Shown here: one piece after another, positions 45,089 to 53,939 of the stretch | Position numbering within the stretch: the stretch's first letter is position 1 | Layout: every line of letters begins with the position of its first letter | NCBI RefSeq assembly: GCF_019749255.1 | Contig: NZ_JACWFH010000023.1 | Coordinates: 1 to 64,000 of the forward strand | DNA: 64,000 nucleotides | Source of the DNA: Mesobacillus maritimus | Lineage (GTDB): Bacteria > Bacillota > Bacilli > Bacillales > Cytobacillaceae | Direction: 5' to 3' | Notes under the pieces: generated by a model | Databases searched by the model: none | What the model was told of the DNA's origin: nothing | Seen by the model: the letters and a program-made list of their open reading frames with translations, nothing else | Position numbers and translations under genes: made by a program

Positions 45089-46222
45089 TCAGCACTTAAT
45101 GGGAATGGCAGCTGCAATATTTCGTGCGGTTTGTTCCATATATTGTGCTGCGTTTTTGATTGCATCTGTTAGGGTTACGGTACCGGGTACAATCGTGAAT
45201 AAGGCATCGATACCATGATTATGTACAATCTTGCTATCTTCTGTATAACTCCCACACAGAGCGATGACCGGAATACCAAATTTTTTTGCGGTTTTTGCCA
45301 CCCCGATTGGCGTCTTCCCAAAAATGGTCTGGGAGTCGATTTTCCCTTCCCCAGTAATGACTAGATCTGCGTCCTTCATTTGGTCCTCAAAACGCAAGGT
45401 TTCTAACACAATTTCTACTCCACTTTTTAATTCAGCAGATAAAAATGCCATTAATCCCGCGCCCAGACCTCCAGCTGCCCCTGCACCTGGATAATTCCGA
45501 ACATATTTTTTTAATTGCTTTTCATATACATTCGCAAAATGATTGAGGTTTTTATCTAACTGTTCCACTAGTTCCGGAGTAGCCCCTTTCTGTGGACCGT
45601 AAATCGCGGAAGCTCCGGTTGGACCTGTTAAAGGATTATCTACATCACAAGCCACTTGTATTACAACATCTCTAACCCTTGGGTCAAAAGTGGAAAGATC
45701 AATAGTCACTAAATGAGATAATCCACCGCCTCCCGGAGGAATTTCTTTTCCTTCCATATCAAGAAGCCTCGCTCCAAGAGCCTGAATCATCCCAGCTCCA
45801 CCGTCGTTTGTAGCACTTCCTCCCAAGCCAATGATAAGCGAAGTAGCTCCTTGATCTAATGCTGCAGAAATTAATTCACCCAATCCCCTTGTGGTCGTTA
45901 GTAAGGGGTTTCGTTGATCCATTGGGACCAAATGTAAGCCAGAAGAAGCTGCCATTTCAATCACTGCCGTCTTCCCATCCCCTAGCAAACCATAAAATGC
46001 TAAAACCTGTTCCCCAAGGGGTCCTGTCACGTACGTTTCAAGAATCGTCCCACCTGTAGCATTCACAAGGGACTGGACGGTTCCCTCCCCCCCATCGGCC
46101 ATCGGGATTTTTTCATAAACGGCATTCGGGATTATTTCCCTAAATCCTCGTTCAATCGCCTGGCATGCCTCGTAGGCTGATAGACTCTCTTTAAATGAGT
46201 CAGGAGCAATGACGATTTTCAT
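45089..46222 (-). CDS. Glycerate kinase (GarK/GlxK type)
   Basis: A 377-residue class I glycerate kinase that makes a phosphoglycerate from D-glycerate, linking a degradation route to glycolysis. It has IAPDSFKESLSA at the N-terminus, PMADGGEGT (about 41-49), IGLGGSATNDGGAGM (about 130-144) and AGAAGGLGAGL. GGGAGAAAAGGTT lies before the ATG. It is the last gene after the Gfo/Idh, DUF993 and isomerase genes, 84 bases downstream. This suggests that the pathway yields glycerate. Confidence 0.93.
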   Translation of the reverse strand: MKIVIAPDSFKESLSAYEACQAIERGFREIIPNAVYEKIPMADGGEGTVQSLVNATGGTILETYVTGPLGEQVLAFYGLLGDGKTAVIEMAASSGLHLVPMDQRNPLLTTTRGLGELISAALDQGATSLIIGLGGSATNDGGAGMIQALGARLLDMEGKEIPPGGGGLSHLVTIDLSTFDPRVRDVVIQVACDVDNPLTGPTGASAIYGPQKGATPELVEQLDKNLNHFANVYEKQLKKYVRNYPGAGAAGGLGAGLMAFLSAELKSGVEIVLETLRFEDQMKDADLVITGEGKIDSQTIFGKTPIGVAKTAKKFGIPVIALCGSYTEDSKIVHNHGIDALFTIVPGTVTLTDAIKNAAQYMEQTARNIAAAIPIKC

Positions 46223-46305
46223 AACCTTTTCTCCCTTCCAACGTTCTCCTACTCTATTTTAGAGAAAAAGAAGTGATTGTTCTATCACAATCACTTCCTC
46301 CCTTA

Positions 46306-47118
46306 TTACACATGCTTTAAATACGTATCTTTGATCTGTTGGAGTGTCTCATCTCCTTGTTGACTCCAAACTTGATCATTAAATATTTCTACTTCAATGG
46401 GACCGGAATAACCTACTTCATCGACAGCTTTTCGAATTCGTTGAATATCAATTACACCGTCCCCCATCATGCCACGCCCCTTTAACATATCCGGTAAAGG
46501 AACCAGCCAATCGGATACATGGAATCCAAGGATACGACCTTTCGCACGGTTGATTTGGTTGTATAAATCAGGATCCCACCAGACATGGAACACGTCGACC
46601 ACCACACCCACTTGATCAGGTCTATATGCTTCCGCCAAAGTATTCGCTAAGTCTAAGGAAACCACCACCGAACGTTCGGCTGCATACATAGGATGGAGTG
46701 GTTCAATTCCTAACTTGACTCCATAAGATTCTGCAAAAGGGACCAATTGTGTAATTCCCTCGGCAACCATTTCCCTTGCAGAAATGATATCACGGTCGGG
46801 TGATGGTCCGCACACCAACACCAATACATCTGTTCCGAGCTCTGCAGCTTCTTCCACAGCTCTTTTGTTATCATCGATCCTTTTTTGTCTCTCTAAAGCG
46901 GTTGCTGCCGGAAACATCCCACCTCTACATAGACTTGAAACCTTAAGTCCGGCATCTTTGATTAATTTCCTGCTCTCCTTAAGTCCAGTTTCCTGCACCT
47001 TATGGCGCCAGGGGGCAATCCAAGGAATTTCTGCTCGTGCACACCCCTCAACCGCATCGCGAAGATTCCATTGATCTGTGGTTATCTGATTTAAACTTAA
47101 TTTCTCAAAGTTTTCCAC
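46306..47118 (-). CDS. Sugar phosphate isomerase/epimerase (AP endonuclease 2-like TIM barrel)
   Basis: A 270-residue xylose-isomerase-like TIM barrel. Metal ligands are visible in LGIEPLHP (Glu), VVVDVFHVWWD (Asp/His), GFHVSDW (His) and GPIEVEIFND (Glu). It probably isomerises or epimerises a keto-acid or keto-sugar. The GTG start at 47118 has AGGAGG nine bases upstream and overlaps the DUF993 stop by 14 bases. The longer frame from 47151 puts this site inside the gene. It is the third gene of the four-enzyme unit. Confidence 0.85.
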   Translation of the reverse strand: MENFEKLSLNQITTDQWNLRDAVEGCARAEIPWIAPWRHKVQETGLKESRKLIKDAGLKVSSLCRGGMFPAATALERQKRIDDNKRAVEEAAELGTDVLVLVCGPSPDRDIISAREMVAEGITQLVPFAESYGVKLGIEPLHPMYAAERSVVVSLDLANTLAEAYRPDQVGVVVDVFHVWWDPDLYNQINRAKGRILGFHVSDWLVPLPDMLKGRGMMGDGVIDIQRIRKAVDEVGYSGPIEVEIFNDQVWSQQGDETLQQIKDTYLKHV

Positions 47119-48292
47119 TGTACTGTGCCTCCTGACGGATCCCCGATACATTTAAAACGGATTTCATTCGATCACTAGCTAAATCTGGATCTACAAGCAA
47201 TCCAGCTTGGTCAGCTAATACAAATAACTCAGATAAATGAACAATTGACCGAGCACTTTCAGCCCCACCAATCATTCGGAAATGAGACTGGTGTCCATTC
47301 AAATACGCCATAAACACAATTCCCGTTTTATAAGAATAAGTTGGTGTTTGGAAAATATGGCGTGAAAGAGGAACCGTCTTTTCCAATAACGTGTCATATC
47401 GGCCAACATCCCCGTCATCTAATGCATGTAGAGCTGCGGCTGCAGCAGGCGCAATTGCATCAAATATCCCTAATAAAGCATGACTATATCCTTCTTTATC
47501 TCCCTTTATTAATTCTGGATAGTTAAAATCATCCCCTGTATACATCTTCACTTCTGGAGGAAGCAACCTACGCATTTCGATTTCACGTGAGGCATCTAGC
47601 AAAGAAATCTTAATCCCATCCACTTTATCTTTGTTATCCCAGATTACATTCAGACAAACTTCCATCGCATCATCGAGATTCTTATAGCCCCAATAACCTT
47701 TTAACGCAGGATCAAACATGTCGCCTAACCAATGAAGGATAACAGGCTTCGATACCTGGTTTAAAATATTGGCATAAATCCTTTCATAATCCTCAGGACC
47801 TTGTGCGCAATAGGCTAAGGCTCTGCTCGCCATTAAGATGATTTGGGCATCGTGCTTTTCAACAAATTCACACTGCTCTTTATAAGCGGCCTCAACATCT
47901 GCTAGGTTTACAGAAGGACCTGCTAAAAGTTGATCTGTTCCTGCGCCACAAGCAATCCGTCCTCCTACCGCCTTCGCTTCAGCTGAGGATCTTTTGATTA
48001 ATTCCTTGGCCATCCCCCAGTTTAGCCCCATCCCGCGTTGGGCTGTATCCATTGCATCCGCAACAGATAAACCAAGTGACCAAAGATGCCTTCTATAAGC
48101 TAAGGTGTCTTCCCAGTCAATTTTCGAATGCAAAAGAGGATCTGTATGCGCAAACGGATCGGCTACGACATGTGCAGCAGAAAAGGCAACTCTGCTTTTA
48201 AATTGACCTGCTGGAACTGAAAAGGCACCTGCATTTCCAGCACGATACTCAAATGTACCACCATTTTTACTTGGAAGCTTCAACAGCGTCAC
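47105..48292 (-). CDS. DUF993 protein, dihydrodipicolinate synthase/aldolase-like
   Basis: A 395-residue protein of the DUF993 group of DHDPS-like TIM barrels. VDGIKISLLD (about 211-220) is a good place for a Schiff-base Lys. PVILHWLGDMFD and MYTGDDFNYPELI are other conserved-looking loops. A class I aldolase or retro-aldolase reaction is inferred from the fold. I know of no defined substrate. The GTG start with GGGGGTGA upstream overlaps the end of the Gfo/Idh gene by 26 bases, so the two are tightly coupled. Confidence 0.8.
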   Translation of the reverse strand: MTLLKLPSKNGGTFEYRAGNAGAFSVPAGQFKSRVAFSAAHVVADPFAHTDPLLHSKIDWEDTLAYRRHLWSLGLSVADAMDTAQRGMGLNWGMAKELIKRSSAEAKAVGGRIACGAGTDQLLAGPSVNLADVEAAYKEQCEFVEKHDAQIILMASRALAYCAQGPEDYERIYANILNQVSKPVILHWLGDMFDPALKGYWGYKNLDDAMEVCLNVIWDNKDKVDGIKISLLDASREIEMRRLLPPEVKMYTGDDFNYPELIKGDKEGYSHALLGIFDAIAPAAAAALHALDDGDVGRYDTLLEKTVPLSRHIFQTPTYSYKTGIVFMAYLNGHQSHFRMIGGAESARSIVHLSELFVLADQAGLLVDPDLASDRMKSVLNVSGIRQEAQYSGKL

Positions 48293-49454
48293 TTTGTTTC
48301 ACCCCCAAGCTTAATTCAGGTACGGCGATCCAACGGCGCTCATCCCATGATTGGATTGCTAGTTCTGCGAGCTGAGTTCCTTTCGCGCCTTCTAATAAAT
48401 TCCAAATAAACGGTTCATCTGTGACTACATGCTTCAAAAACAGTTCCCACTGAACTTTGAACCCGTTATCAAAATTTTGATTATCAGGAACTGTTTGCCA
48501 TTGTTCACTAAAATTAAATGGATTTTCAATATCCGGATTCCAAACTGGCTTCGGCGTGTTTACTCGATGCTGGACTTTGCAATCTCGTAACCCAGCTACA
48601 GCACTCCCCTCAGTACCATCCACTTGAATGGTAAGGAGGTCTTCACGATTCACCCTTACCGCCCATGAAGAGTTGGCCTGGACGACAATATCTCCCTCCA
48701 GTTCAAAGGTAGCATACGCGGCATCATCGGCAGTACAAGCATATGGATGACCCTGCTCATCTAAACGCTTTGGAATATGTGTCACGCCTAGGCAAGAGAC
48801 CGATTTCACGTTTCCAAATAAGTTATCTAAAACATATCTCCAGTGTGCGAACATATCAACAATGATTCCACCGCCATCTTCCTTGCGATAATTCCATGAA
48901 GGACGCTGGCCAGCCTGCCAATCTCCCTCAAAAACCCAATAACCAAATTCCATTCGTACCGATAGAATCTTTCCAAAGAATCCAGAATCAATCAATCTTT
49001 TTAATTTTAATAGTCCTGGTAAAAATAATTTGTCTTGAACAACCCCGGTCTTAACTCCCGCTTCATAGGCAAGCTGAGCGAGTTCCAGAGATTCTTCTAA
49101 ACTAGTAGCTGTTGGTTTTTCACAATAAATATGTTTTCCCGCCTTTATTGCCTTCCTAATTGCTTCTGCACGGCGTACTGTTGTTTGGGAATCGAAATAT
49201 ATTACATTGTGTGGATCCGCCAAGCATTGTTCAAGATTGGTGCTCCATCTCTCAATACCGTGTTTCTCTGCTAACGCCTGTAATTTATCTTCATTTCTAC
49301 CTACTAAAATAGGATCTGGCATGATCAAATCTCCATTTGAAAGAACAACTCCACCTTGTTGACGAATTGCCACAATCGATCGGACTAAATGTTGATTTGT
49401 TCCCATTCTCCCGGTTACACCGTTCATAATAATTCCGATTTTTTTCACTGCCAC
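48267..49454 (-). CDS. Gfo/Idh/MocA family NAD(P)-dependent oxidoreductase
   Basis: A 395-residue dehydrogenase with an N-terminal Rossmann domain (GIIMNGVTGRMG near the start) and the catalytic signature HIYCEKPTA (about residues 107-115). A DGGGIIVDMFAHW segment in the C-terminal domain carries the likely catalytic Asp/His. GTG 49454 with AAGGAGG eight bases upstream is preferred over GTG 49472. It probably oxidises a hydroxyl of a sugar, polyol or sugar acid brought in by the upstream TRAP system. A perfect hairpin lies just before its ribosome site. Confidence 0.85.
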   Translation of the reverse strand: MAVKKIGIIMNGVTGRMGTNQHLVRSIVAIRQQGGVVLSNGDLIMPDPILVGRNEDKLQALAEKHGIERWSTNLEQCLADPHNVIYFDSQTTVRRAEAIRKAIKAGKHIYCEKPTATSLEESLELAQLAYEAGVKTGVVQDKLFLPGLLKLKRLIDSGFFGKILSVRMEFGYWVFEGDWQAGQRPSWNYRKEDGGGIIVDMFAHWRYVLDNLFGNVKSVSCLGVTHIPKRLDEQGHPYACTADDAAYATFELEGDIVVQANSSWAVRVNREDLLTIQVDGTEGSAVAGLRDCKVQHRVNTPKPVWNPDIENPFNFSEQWQTVPDNQNFDNGFKVQWELFLKHVVTDEPFIWNLLEGAKGTQLAELAIQSWDERRWIAVPELSLGVKQSDAVEASK

Positions 49455-49472
49455 TATTGTTTCCTCCTTCAC

Positions 49473-49490
49473 ACTGGCTTTTTAGCCAGT
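49473..49490 (-). promoter_or_regulatory. Hairpin adjoining the Gfo/Idh ribosome binding site
   Basis: ACTGGCT, 4 A, AGCCAGT, ending five bases before AAGGAGG. It could protect the processed 5' end of the mRNA or affect translation. Confidence 0.5.
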
Positions 49491-49634
49491 TCATTTGTTT
49501 TCTCTATCTTCATTCTAAGGATTGCTTATGGGATAATCTCATCTTAATCGGAAGGCTTTTTGCAATATCGGAGATGAATCAGAAATTGGTTTCCACTTCT
49601 CCATTTAATCAGCCCCACACTCTCGTAATAACTA

Positions 49635-49665
49635 AAAAACGCCAAAATCTTATCGATTTTGGCGT
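49635..49665 (-). terminator. Terminator after dctM
   Basis: ACGCCAAAATC and GATTTTGGCGT form an 11-base perfect stem with a 5-base loop, followed by TTTTTT on the minus strand. It separates the TRAP genes from the enzyme genes. Confidence 0.9.
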
Positions 49666-49693
49666 GACAGCTAAACGATGGGATTAACCCTTT

Positions 49694-50962
49694 TTATTCG
49701 TAAACGAATTCTGCTAAGAACAGGGAAAGCTGTGGAACATAGGTTATTACAAGTAAAGCTGCAATAAGAACAGCGATAAATGGTAAGGTCCCTTTCGTAA
49801 CCCCTGCTAATGACATTTTACTTACACCTGAAGCGACAAATAAGTTTAACCCAAACGGCGGCGTTAACATTCCGATGGCTAGATTGACTATCATGATTAC
49901 ACCAAAATGAATAGGGTCAATGCCCATTTCCATTACAACTGGCAAGAACAGTGGAACTAGAATGAGGACGGCTGCACTCGAATCCATAAACATCCCTACA
50001 ATTAATAGGATAATATTGACAATAATTAAAAAGACAATTGGTGTTGAAGCAAATTCTAGCATTTTACTTGCAACAGTAGATGGAATTTGTTCATAAGTAA
50101 GGTACCAACTAAATACCTTGGAAGCAGAAATCACTAACATAATCATGGCTGACGTAACGATTGACCTTTTGGTCACTTCAAATAACGTTTTTACCGTTAA
50201 TTCTTTATAAATAAAGAATCCAACAATCATGCTATAAACAATTGCTACGGCTGCCGCTTCAGTTGGAGTGAATACCCCAAAGTAAATACCGCCAAGAACG
50301 ATAATTGGCATTAAAATTCCCCAAATAGCCGATGTCGTTGATTTCCATAACTCTTTCCCTGTTGGTCTAGGATCAGGGGTATGTCCCTGTTTTTTCGCAA
50401 TAATGTATCCCACAACCATCAATACTAGACCAATAAAAATACCAGGAAGAATTCCAGCGATAAAGAGTTTTCCAATCGAGACCTCAGCTACAGATCCATA
50501 AACTAAAAAAGTAATACTTGGTGGGATAATAATCCCTAATGAACCAGCAGCTGTCATCAAACCAACAGAAAATTTTTCTGAAAACCGAGCTTGCTTGAGC
50601 GATGGAATCATAATTCCTCCGATTGCTGCTACGGTTGCAGGACTTGACCCAGAAAGCGCAGCAAAAAACATGGAAGAGAGAACACCTGCGATTGGTAAGC
50701 CTCCTGTTGTCCACCCTACCCACTTTTTCGTAAAATCAATCAATCTCTTAGAAGTTCCACCCGCAAGCATTAAATCTCCTGCAAAGACGAAAAAAGGAAT
50801 CGCCATTAGTGAAAAAGAATCAACACCCGAAAACATACTTCTTGCTAACGTATCAATTGGGACACCAGCTTGCAAAATAGCGACAAACGTACTTAAAGCT
50901 ATCGCAATCGCGATGGGTACACCTAACAGAAGAAGAACGGTAAATAATATTAATAGAATCAT
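49694..50962 (-). CDS. dctM: TRAP transporter large permease DctM
   Basis: A 422-residue inner membrane protein with about 12 hydrophobic segments, the ion-translocating subunit of a tripartite C4-dicarboxylate-type importer. Typical stretches are AIPFFVFAGDLMLAGGTSKRL, read in pieces, FFAALSGSSPATVAAIGGIMIPSL and PPFGLNLFVASGVSK. The ATG overlaps the dctQ stop (ATGA) with AGGAGG in the last dctQ codons. Together with DctP and DctQ it forms a Na+-driven importer for an organic acid, possibly a sugar acid. Confidence 0.92.
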   Translation of the reverse strand: MILLILFTVLLLLGVPIAIAIALSTFVAILQAGVPIDTLARSMFSGVDSFSLMAIPFFVFAGDLMLAGGTSKRLIDFTKKWVGWTTGGLPIAGVLSSMFFAALSGSSPATVAAIGGIMIPSLKQARFSEKFSVGLMTAAGSLGIIIPPSITFLVYGSVAEVSIGKLFIAGILPGIFIGLVLMVVGYIIAKKQGHTPDPRPTGKELWKSTTSAIWGILMPIIVLGGIYFGVFTPTEAAAVAIVYSMIVGFFIYKELTVKTLFEVTKRSIVTSAMIMLVISASKVFSWYLTYEQIPSTVASKMLEFASTPIVFLIIVNIILLIVGMFMDSSAAVLILVPLFLPVVMEMGIDPIHFGVIMIVNLAIGMLTPPFGLNLFVASGVSKMSLAGVTKGTLPFIAVLIAALLVITYVPQLSLFLAEFVYE

Positions 50963-51486
50963 AACTTTGTTACCTCCTCATTTATCGGAGGATGAAATTC
51001 ATTCTTATAAGGAGTATTAAAATTTTTAATATCATCAATAAGGAGCTGCAAGAAACGAATTAGCATTAAAGATGCACCAACCGGAAGAGCTAAATAAGGA
51101 ATAAACATTGGCAATCCTATTGATGGTGTAACGTTCCCGAATTCCATAACACTTGATACAATGGTAGACCCAGACGTAATCAAAATCACACAAAAACTAA
51201 TTGAGATAAGGTTCGCTATAATTGAAAAGATTCGCTTTCCTTTAGGAGGTAAATAGGTGGTGAGCGCATCCATCGTCGCATGCGCTTTTTCCCTTACTGC
51301 AATACTGCTCCCTATAAAGACAAACCAGATAATTAAATATCGGGAAATTTCCTCTGACCATGAAAGTGAGTAGTTAAACATATATCGTAATACAACTTGG
51401 ACAAACACGAGCAAGGAAGTAAATACAAGAGAAATACCTGCTACATATTCTTCTAAATAGTTTAAAAGATGGTTGATCTTTTTCAA
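50959..51486 (-). CDS. dctQ: TRAP transporter small permease DctQ
   Basis: A 175-residue protein with four hydrophobic segments and the family pattern YMFNYSLSWSEEISRYLIIW, then REKAHATMDAL. It stabilises DctM and contacts DctP. The start is TTG at 51486, with GGAGGGG nine bases upstream. It lies between dctP and dctM. A hairpin upstream may lower its expression relative to the binding protein. Confidence 0.88.
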   Translation of the reverse strand: MKKINHLLNYLEEYVAGISLVFTSLLVFVQVVLRYMFNYSLSWSEEISRYLIIWFVFIGSSIAVREKAHATMDALTTYLPPKGKRIFSIIANLISISFCVILITSGSTIVSSVMEFGNVTPSIGLPMFIPYLALPVGASLMLIRFLQLLIDDIKNFNTPYKNEFHPPINEEVTKL

Positions 51487-51504
51487 TCTCTATCCCCTCC
51501 TAAG

Positions 51505-51528
51505 AAAAAGAGACGGCATAAAGCCGTC
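51505..51528 (-). terminator. Intercistronic hairpin between dctP and dctQ
   Basis: GACGGC, TTTAT, GCCGTC then TCTTTTTC on the minus strand. It is probably a weak terminator or 3' stabiliser that gives more DctP than DctQM. Confidence 0.65.
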
Positions 51529-51572
51529 CTTATGATCGTTCGTTCATAACTGCAGGTTGGGACTCCTCTTTG

Positions 51573-52607
51573 CTATTTGGCTTCTTCAATAGCATCCAGC
51601 AGTTCTTGACTTCCTTCTACCTTTTTGAAATCCTCATACACACTGCTTGTTGCCTCAATAAAGGCTTCCTTTTCAGCGTCTGATAGCTCTGTTACTTCAA
51701 TTCCTGATTCTTCAATTGTCTTCATGTAAGCTTCCTCATCTTCTGCCGCTACTCCCCACTGCCATTCAGTAACCTCTGCTGATACTTCATCAATGGCTGT
51801 CTGTAAGTCTGCAGGAAGTTCTTGATAGAATTTGCTGCTAATGATGAGTGGATAACCCATATATCCATGTCCACTTAAAGTTAAATAGTCTTGAACTTCA
51901 TAGAATTTTTTACTAACAATATTACTCAATGGATTCTCCTGACCATCCACTGTTTTGGTTTGTAGTGCCGTATAAAGTTCCGCAAAGTCAACAGAAACCC
52001 CTCCAGCTCCCATCGCTTCAAATTGAGAAATTAACAACGGACTTTGAGATACACGCATTTTTAAACCATCTAAATCCTTTGGGCTTTTAATTGGATGTTT
52101 TGAGTTTGTCAGGTGCTTAAACCCACCATCCCAATAACCTAATGCCATTAGCCCTTGTGACTCTAAATATTTATTAAAAATATCTCCTAATTCTCCGTTA
52201 ACGGCATTTTGAACATGTTCACGATCATTGAATAAAAATGGTAAATCAAACACTTCAAATTGTTTAACAAAAGAAGGAAGTACTCCGGTAAAAGGTGCGT
52301 TCATTTGAACGGAACCAGATTGCATTTGCTCTAAGATCTCCCGGTCCGTTCCTAACTGAGAATCTGGATATACTTCAACTTTAATTTGACCATCTGTCCG
52401 TTCTTCTAGTAACTCTTTGAATTTCTCTGCCGCTTTCCCTTTTGCTGTTGAAGCGCTTACAACATGAGCGAACTTAATAACATATTCTTTGTTATCATCA
52501 CCCTGCTGATCTCCACTACCCTCAGTTTTAGATGTATTTCCGCACCCTGCTAAAACCGACATAAGTAATAGAATGCTGATTGCAAAAATCCCCCAACTTC
52601 TCTTCAT
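51573..52607 (-). CDS. dctP: TRAP transporter substrate-binding lipoprotein DctP
   Basis: A 344-residue binding protein with a signal peptide and lipobox VLAGC (Cys at about 22). The mature part has KFAHVVSASTAKGKAAEKF, read in pieces, QMQSGSVQM, LDGLKMRVSQSP with the conserved Arg that binds the ligand carboxylate, and TALQTKTVDGQENPL. The substrate should therefore be a carboxylic acid. AAGGAGGAG precedes the ATG. It is the first gene of the TRAP operon, downstream of an AraC-type regulator on the same strand. Confidence 0.92.
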   Translation of the reverse strand: MKRSWGIFAISILLLMSVLAGCGNTSKTEGSGDQQGDDNKEYVIKFAHVVSASTAKGKAAEKFKELLEERTDGQIKVEVYPDSQLGTDREILEQMQSGSVQMNAPFTGVLPSFVKQFEVFDLPFLFNDREHVQNAVNGELGDIFNKYLESQGLMALGYWDGGFKHLTNSKHPIKSPKDLDGLKMRVSQSPLLISQFEAMGAGGVSVDFAELYTALQTKTVDGQENPLSNIVSKKFYEVQDYLTLSGHGYMGYPLIISSKFYQELPADLQTAIDEVSAEVTEWQWGVAAEDEEAYMKTIEESGIEVTELSDAEKEAFIEATSSVYEDFKKVEGSQELLDAIEEAK

Positions 52608-52732
52608 TCATTGTCTCCTCCTTAGCAAATATCTTTCTCTTAATCTCTATTTTGAATTTTAAAATGAGTTATGTCTTGTGAGTTTGAGAAGAAAATTCTT
52701 AATTTTGGAGAAACTTCGATCTTAAACCATTT

Positions 52733-53581
52733 TTAAAACCGTAACTCTGTACCTTCAGGGGAGGGTTGTCCCGAAAGCCGGAATTTGTTTGGCGAGATCC
52801 CCACTAAATTTCGAAAAGTTCGATAAAACGTGGACAGTGTTTCATATCCTACTTCGAAACAAATGGACACAATGTCTTTATTTGTTTGTAAAAGCAGTTC
52901 TTTCGCTTTATTAATCCTAATTTTCTGGAGGTATTGTAGAGGAGTATCATTAAATTTCCGTTTAAAAATATCATTCATATACCGAGTCGAGATCTCAAAG
53001 CGATTTGAGAGACTTTCGGCTGTAATATTTTCAAAATAATGGGTATCAATAAAATCCTTTATTTGAATGGAACGGATATCATTCGCATCTTGAACATGGG
53101 TAAAATCACGCTGTCGTAACAATAGAAGGATGATTTCTAGTAAATACACTGGCATTGAAAGCTGCCCAAAAAAGTCACGATTCTTTTGCTCAAATAGCAT
53201 CTTTCGAAACAATGGTCTTATCTCACTAGCTGTAAATAAATCAAGTTCAAAGTGCTTTGACTCACTCTGTAATAATGAAACCAATTCTTCTTGTAAGCCA
53301 AGTTTTAAATCTGGGACTGAAAAGGCTAAGACCAATACAGTTAGTTTCGTTGTAGCCTTGATGGAATGAACAGTATGGGTATTGATTAACACTACTTTGT
53401 CCTTTGAAAAATCATAGGACTGCCCATCTAGTGTAATTACCCCCTCGCCCTCTAAGGCATATAGAATTTGAAAATGGTCATGATAATGTTCCGATAAGTA
53501 CGTTCCTTTTTGATGCTTACTTTCATATAAAATGATCCCTGTATCAGGAAAAGCGTTTTTCTTATACAATGTCTTGTCCAT
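52733..53581 (-). CDS. AraC family regulator with cupin sensor
   Basis: A 282-residue regulator. The N-terminal cupin has EHYHDHFQILYALEGEG (about 31-47), and the C-terminal double HTH starts near residue 180 (ITAESLSNRFEISTRYM and IVSICFEVGYETLSTFYRTFRNLVG, read in pieces). ATG 53581 with AGGGGGT seven bases upstream is chosen; the frame to 53650 is leader. Position directly upstream of dctP suggests it activates the TRAP and enzyme genes on sensing their substrate. Its own leader carries a TATAAT and a hairpin. Confidence 0.85.
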   Translation of the reverse strand: MDKTLYKKNAFPDTGIILYESKHQKGTYLSEHYHDHFQILYALEGEGVITLDGQSYDFSKDKVVLINTHTVHSIKATTKLTVLVLAFSVPDLKLGLQEELVSLLQSESKHFELDLFTASEIRPLFRKMLFEQKNRDFFGQLSMPVYLLEIILLLLRQRDFTHVQDANDIRSIQIKDFIDTHYFENITAESLSNRFEISTRYMNDIFKRKFNDTPLQYLQKIRINKAKELLLQTNKDIVSICFEVGYETLSTFYRTFRNLVGISPNKFRLSGQPSPEGTELRF

Positions 53582-53635
53582 ATTGTACCCCCTATAAATT
53601 AATAAAAAAAGATGACTAACGCAAAAAATCCTGCC

Positions 53636-53720
53636 CAAAAAACTAACCATATGCCTTGAGAAAGACTCAAGCCTTAGGTTTTTTGGAATAATAAAAATAT
53701 TATGATAAATACAATTATAG
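53636..53720 (-). promoter_or_regulatory. AraC-gene leader: -10 hexamer and hairpin
   Basis: A TATAAT on the minus strand (53719-53714) without a good -35, then a hairpin CTTGAG/CTCAAG (53655-53671) flanked by CTAA/TTAG and a T6 run, about 60 bases before the ribosome site. The poor -35 fits activator dependence. The hairpin may attenuate. Confidence 0.4.
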
Positions 53721-53771
53721 CTTAATTACGATGTAAAAGTTTGTTAAAGTTTGTAAAAATCCACATTTTCA

Positions 53772-53905
53772 ATCTGGGACAGTTTTTACTGTACAAGCTC
53801 TAGTGTGTAAAACCTTACCATTCACACTTGGTAACATGTTTGTGTAAATGCCCTACGTATAAAAGCCGCCAACTATTTAGTCGGCGGCTTTTTCCCTTCA
53901 TTATT
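53772..53905. repeat. GGGACAG...GCCGCC repeat/terminator, copy C
   Basis: Begins GGGACAGTTTTTACTGT and ends in AAAGCCGCC/GGCGGCTTT plus TTCCC. It aligns block by block with copy B at 44866-44985. The hairpin is a credible terminator on the plus strand, although no plus gene ends there. On the minus strand it lies upstream of the ASCH gene end. Confidence 0.6.
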
Positions 53906-53939
53906 TTAGGCATATATCCATGATGGTTCCTGGCACAAA

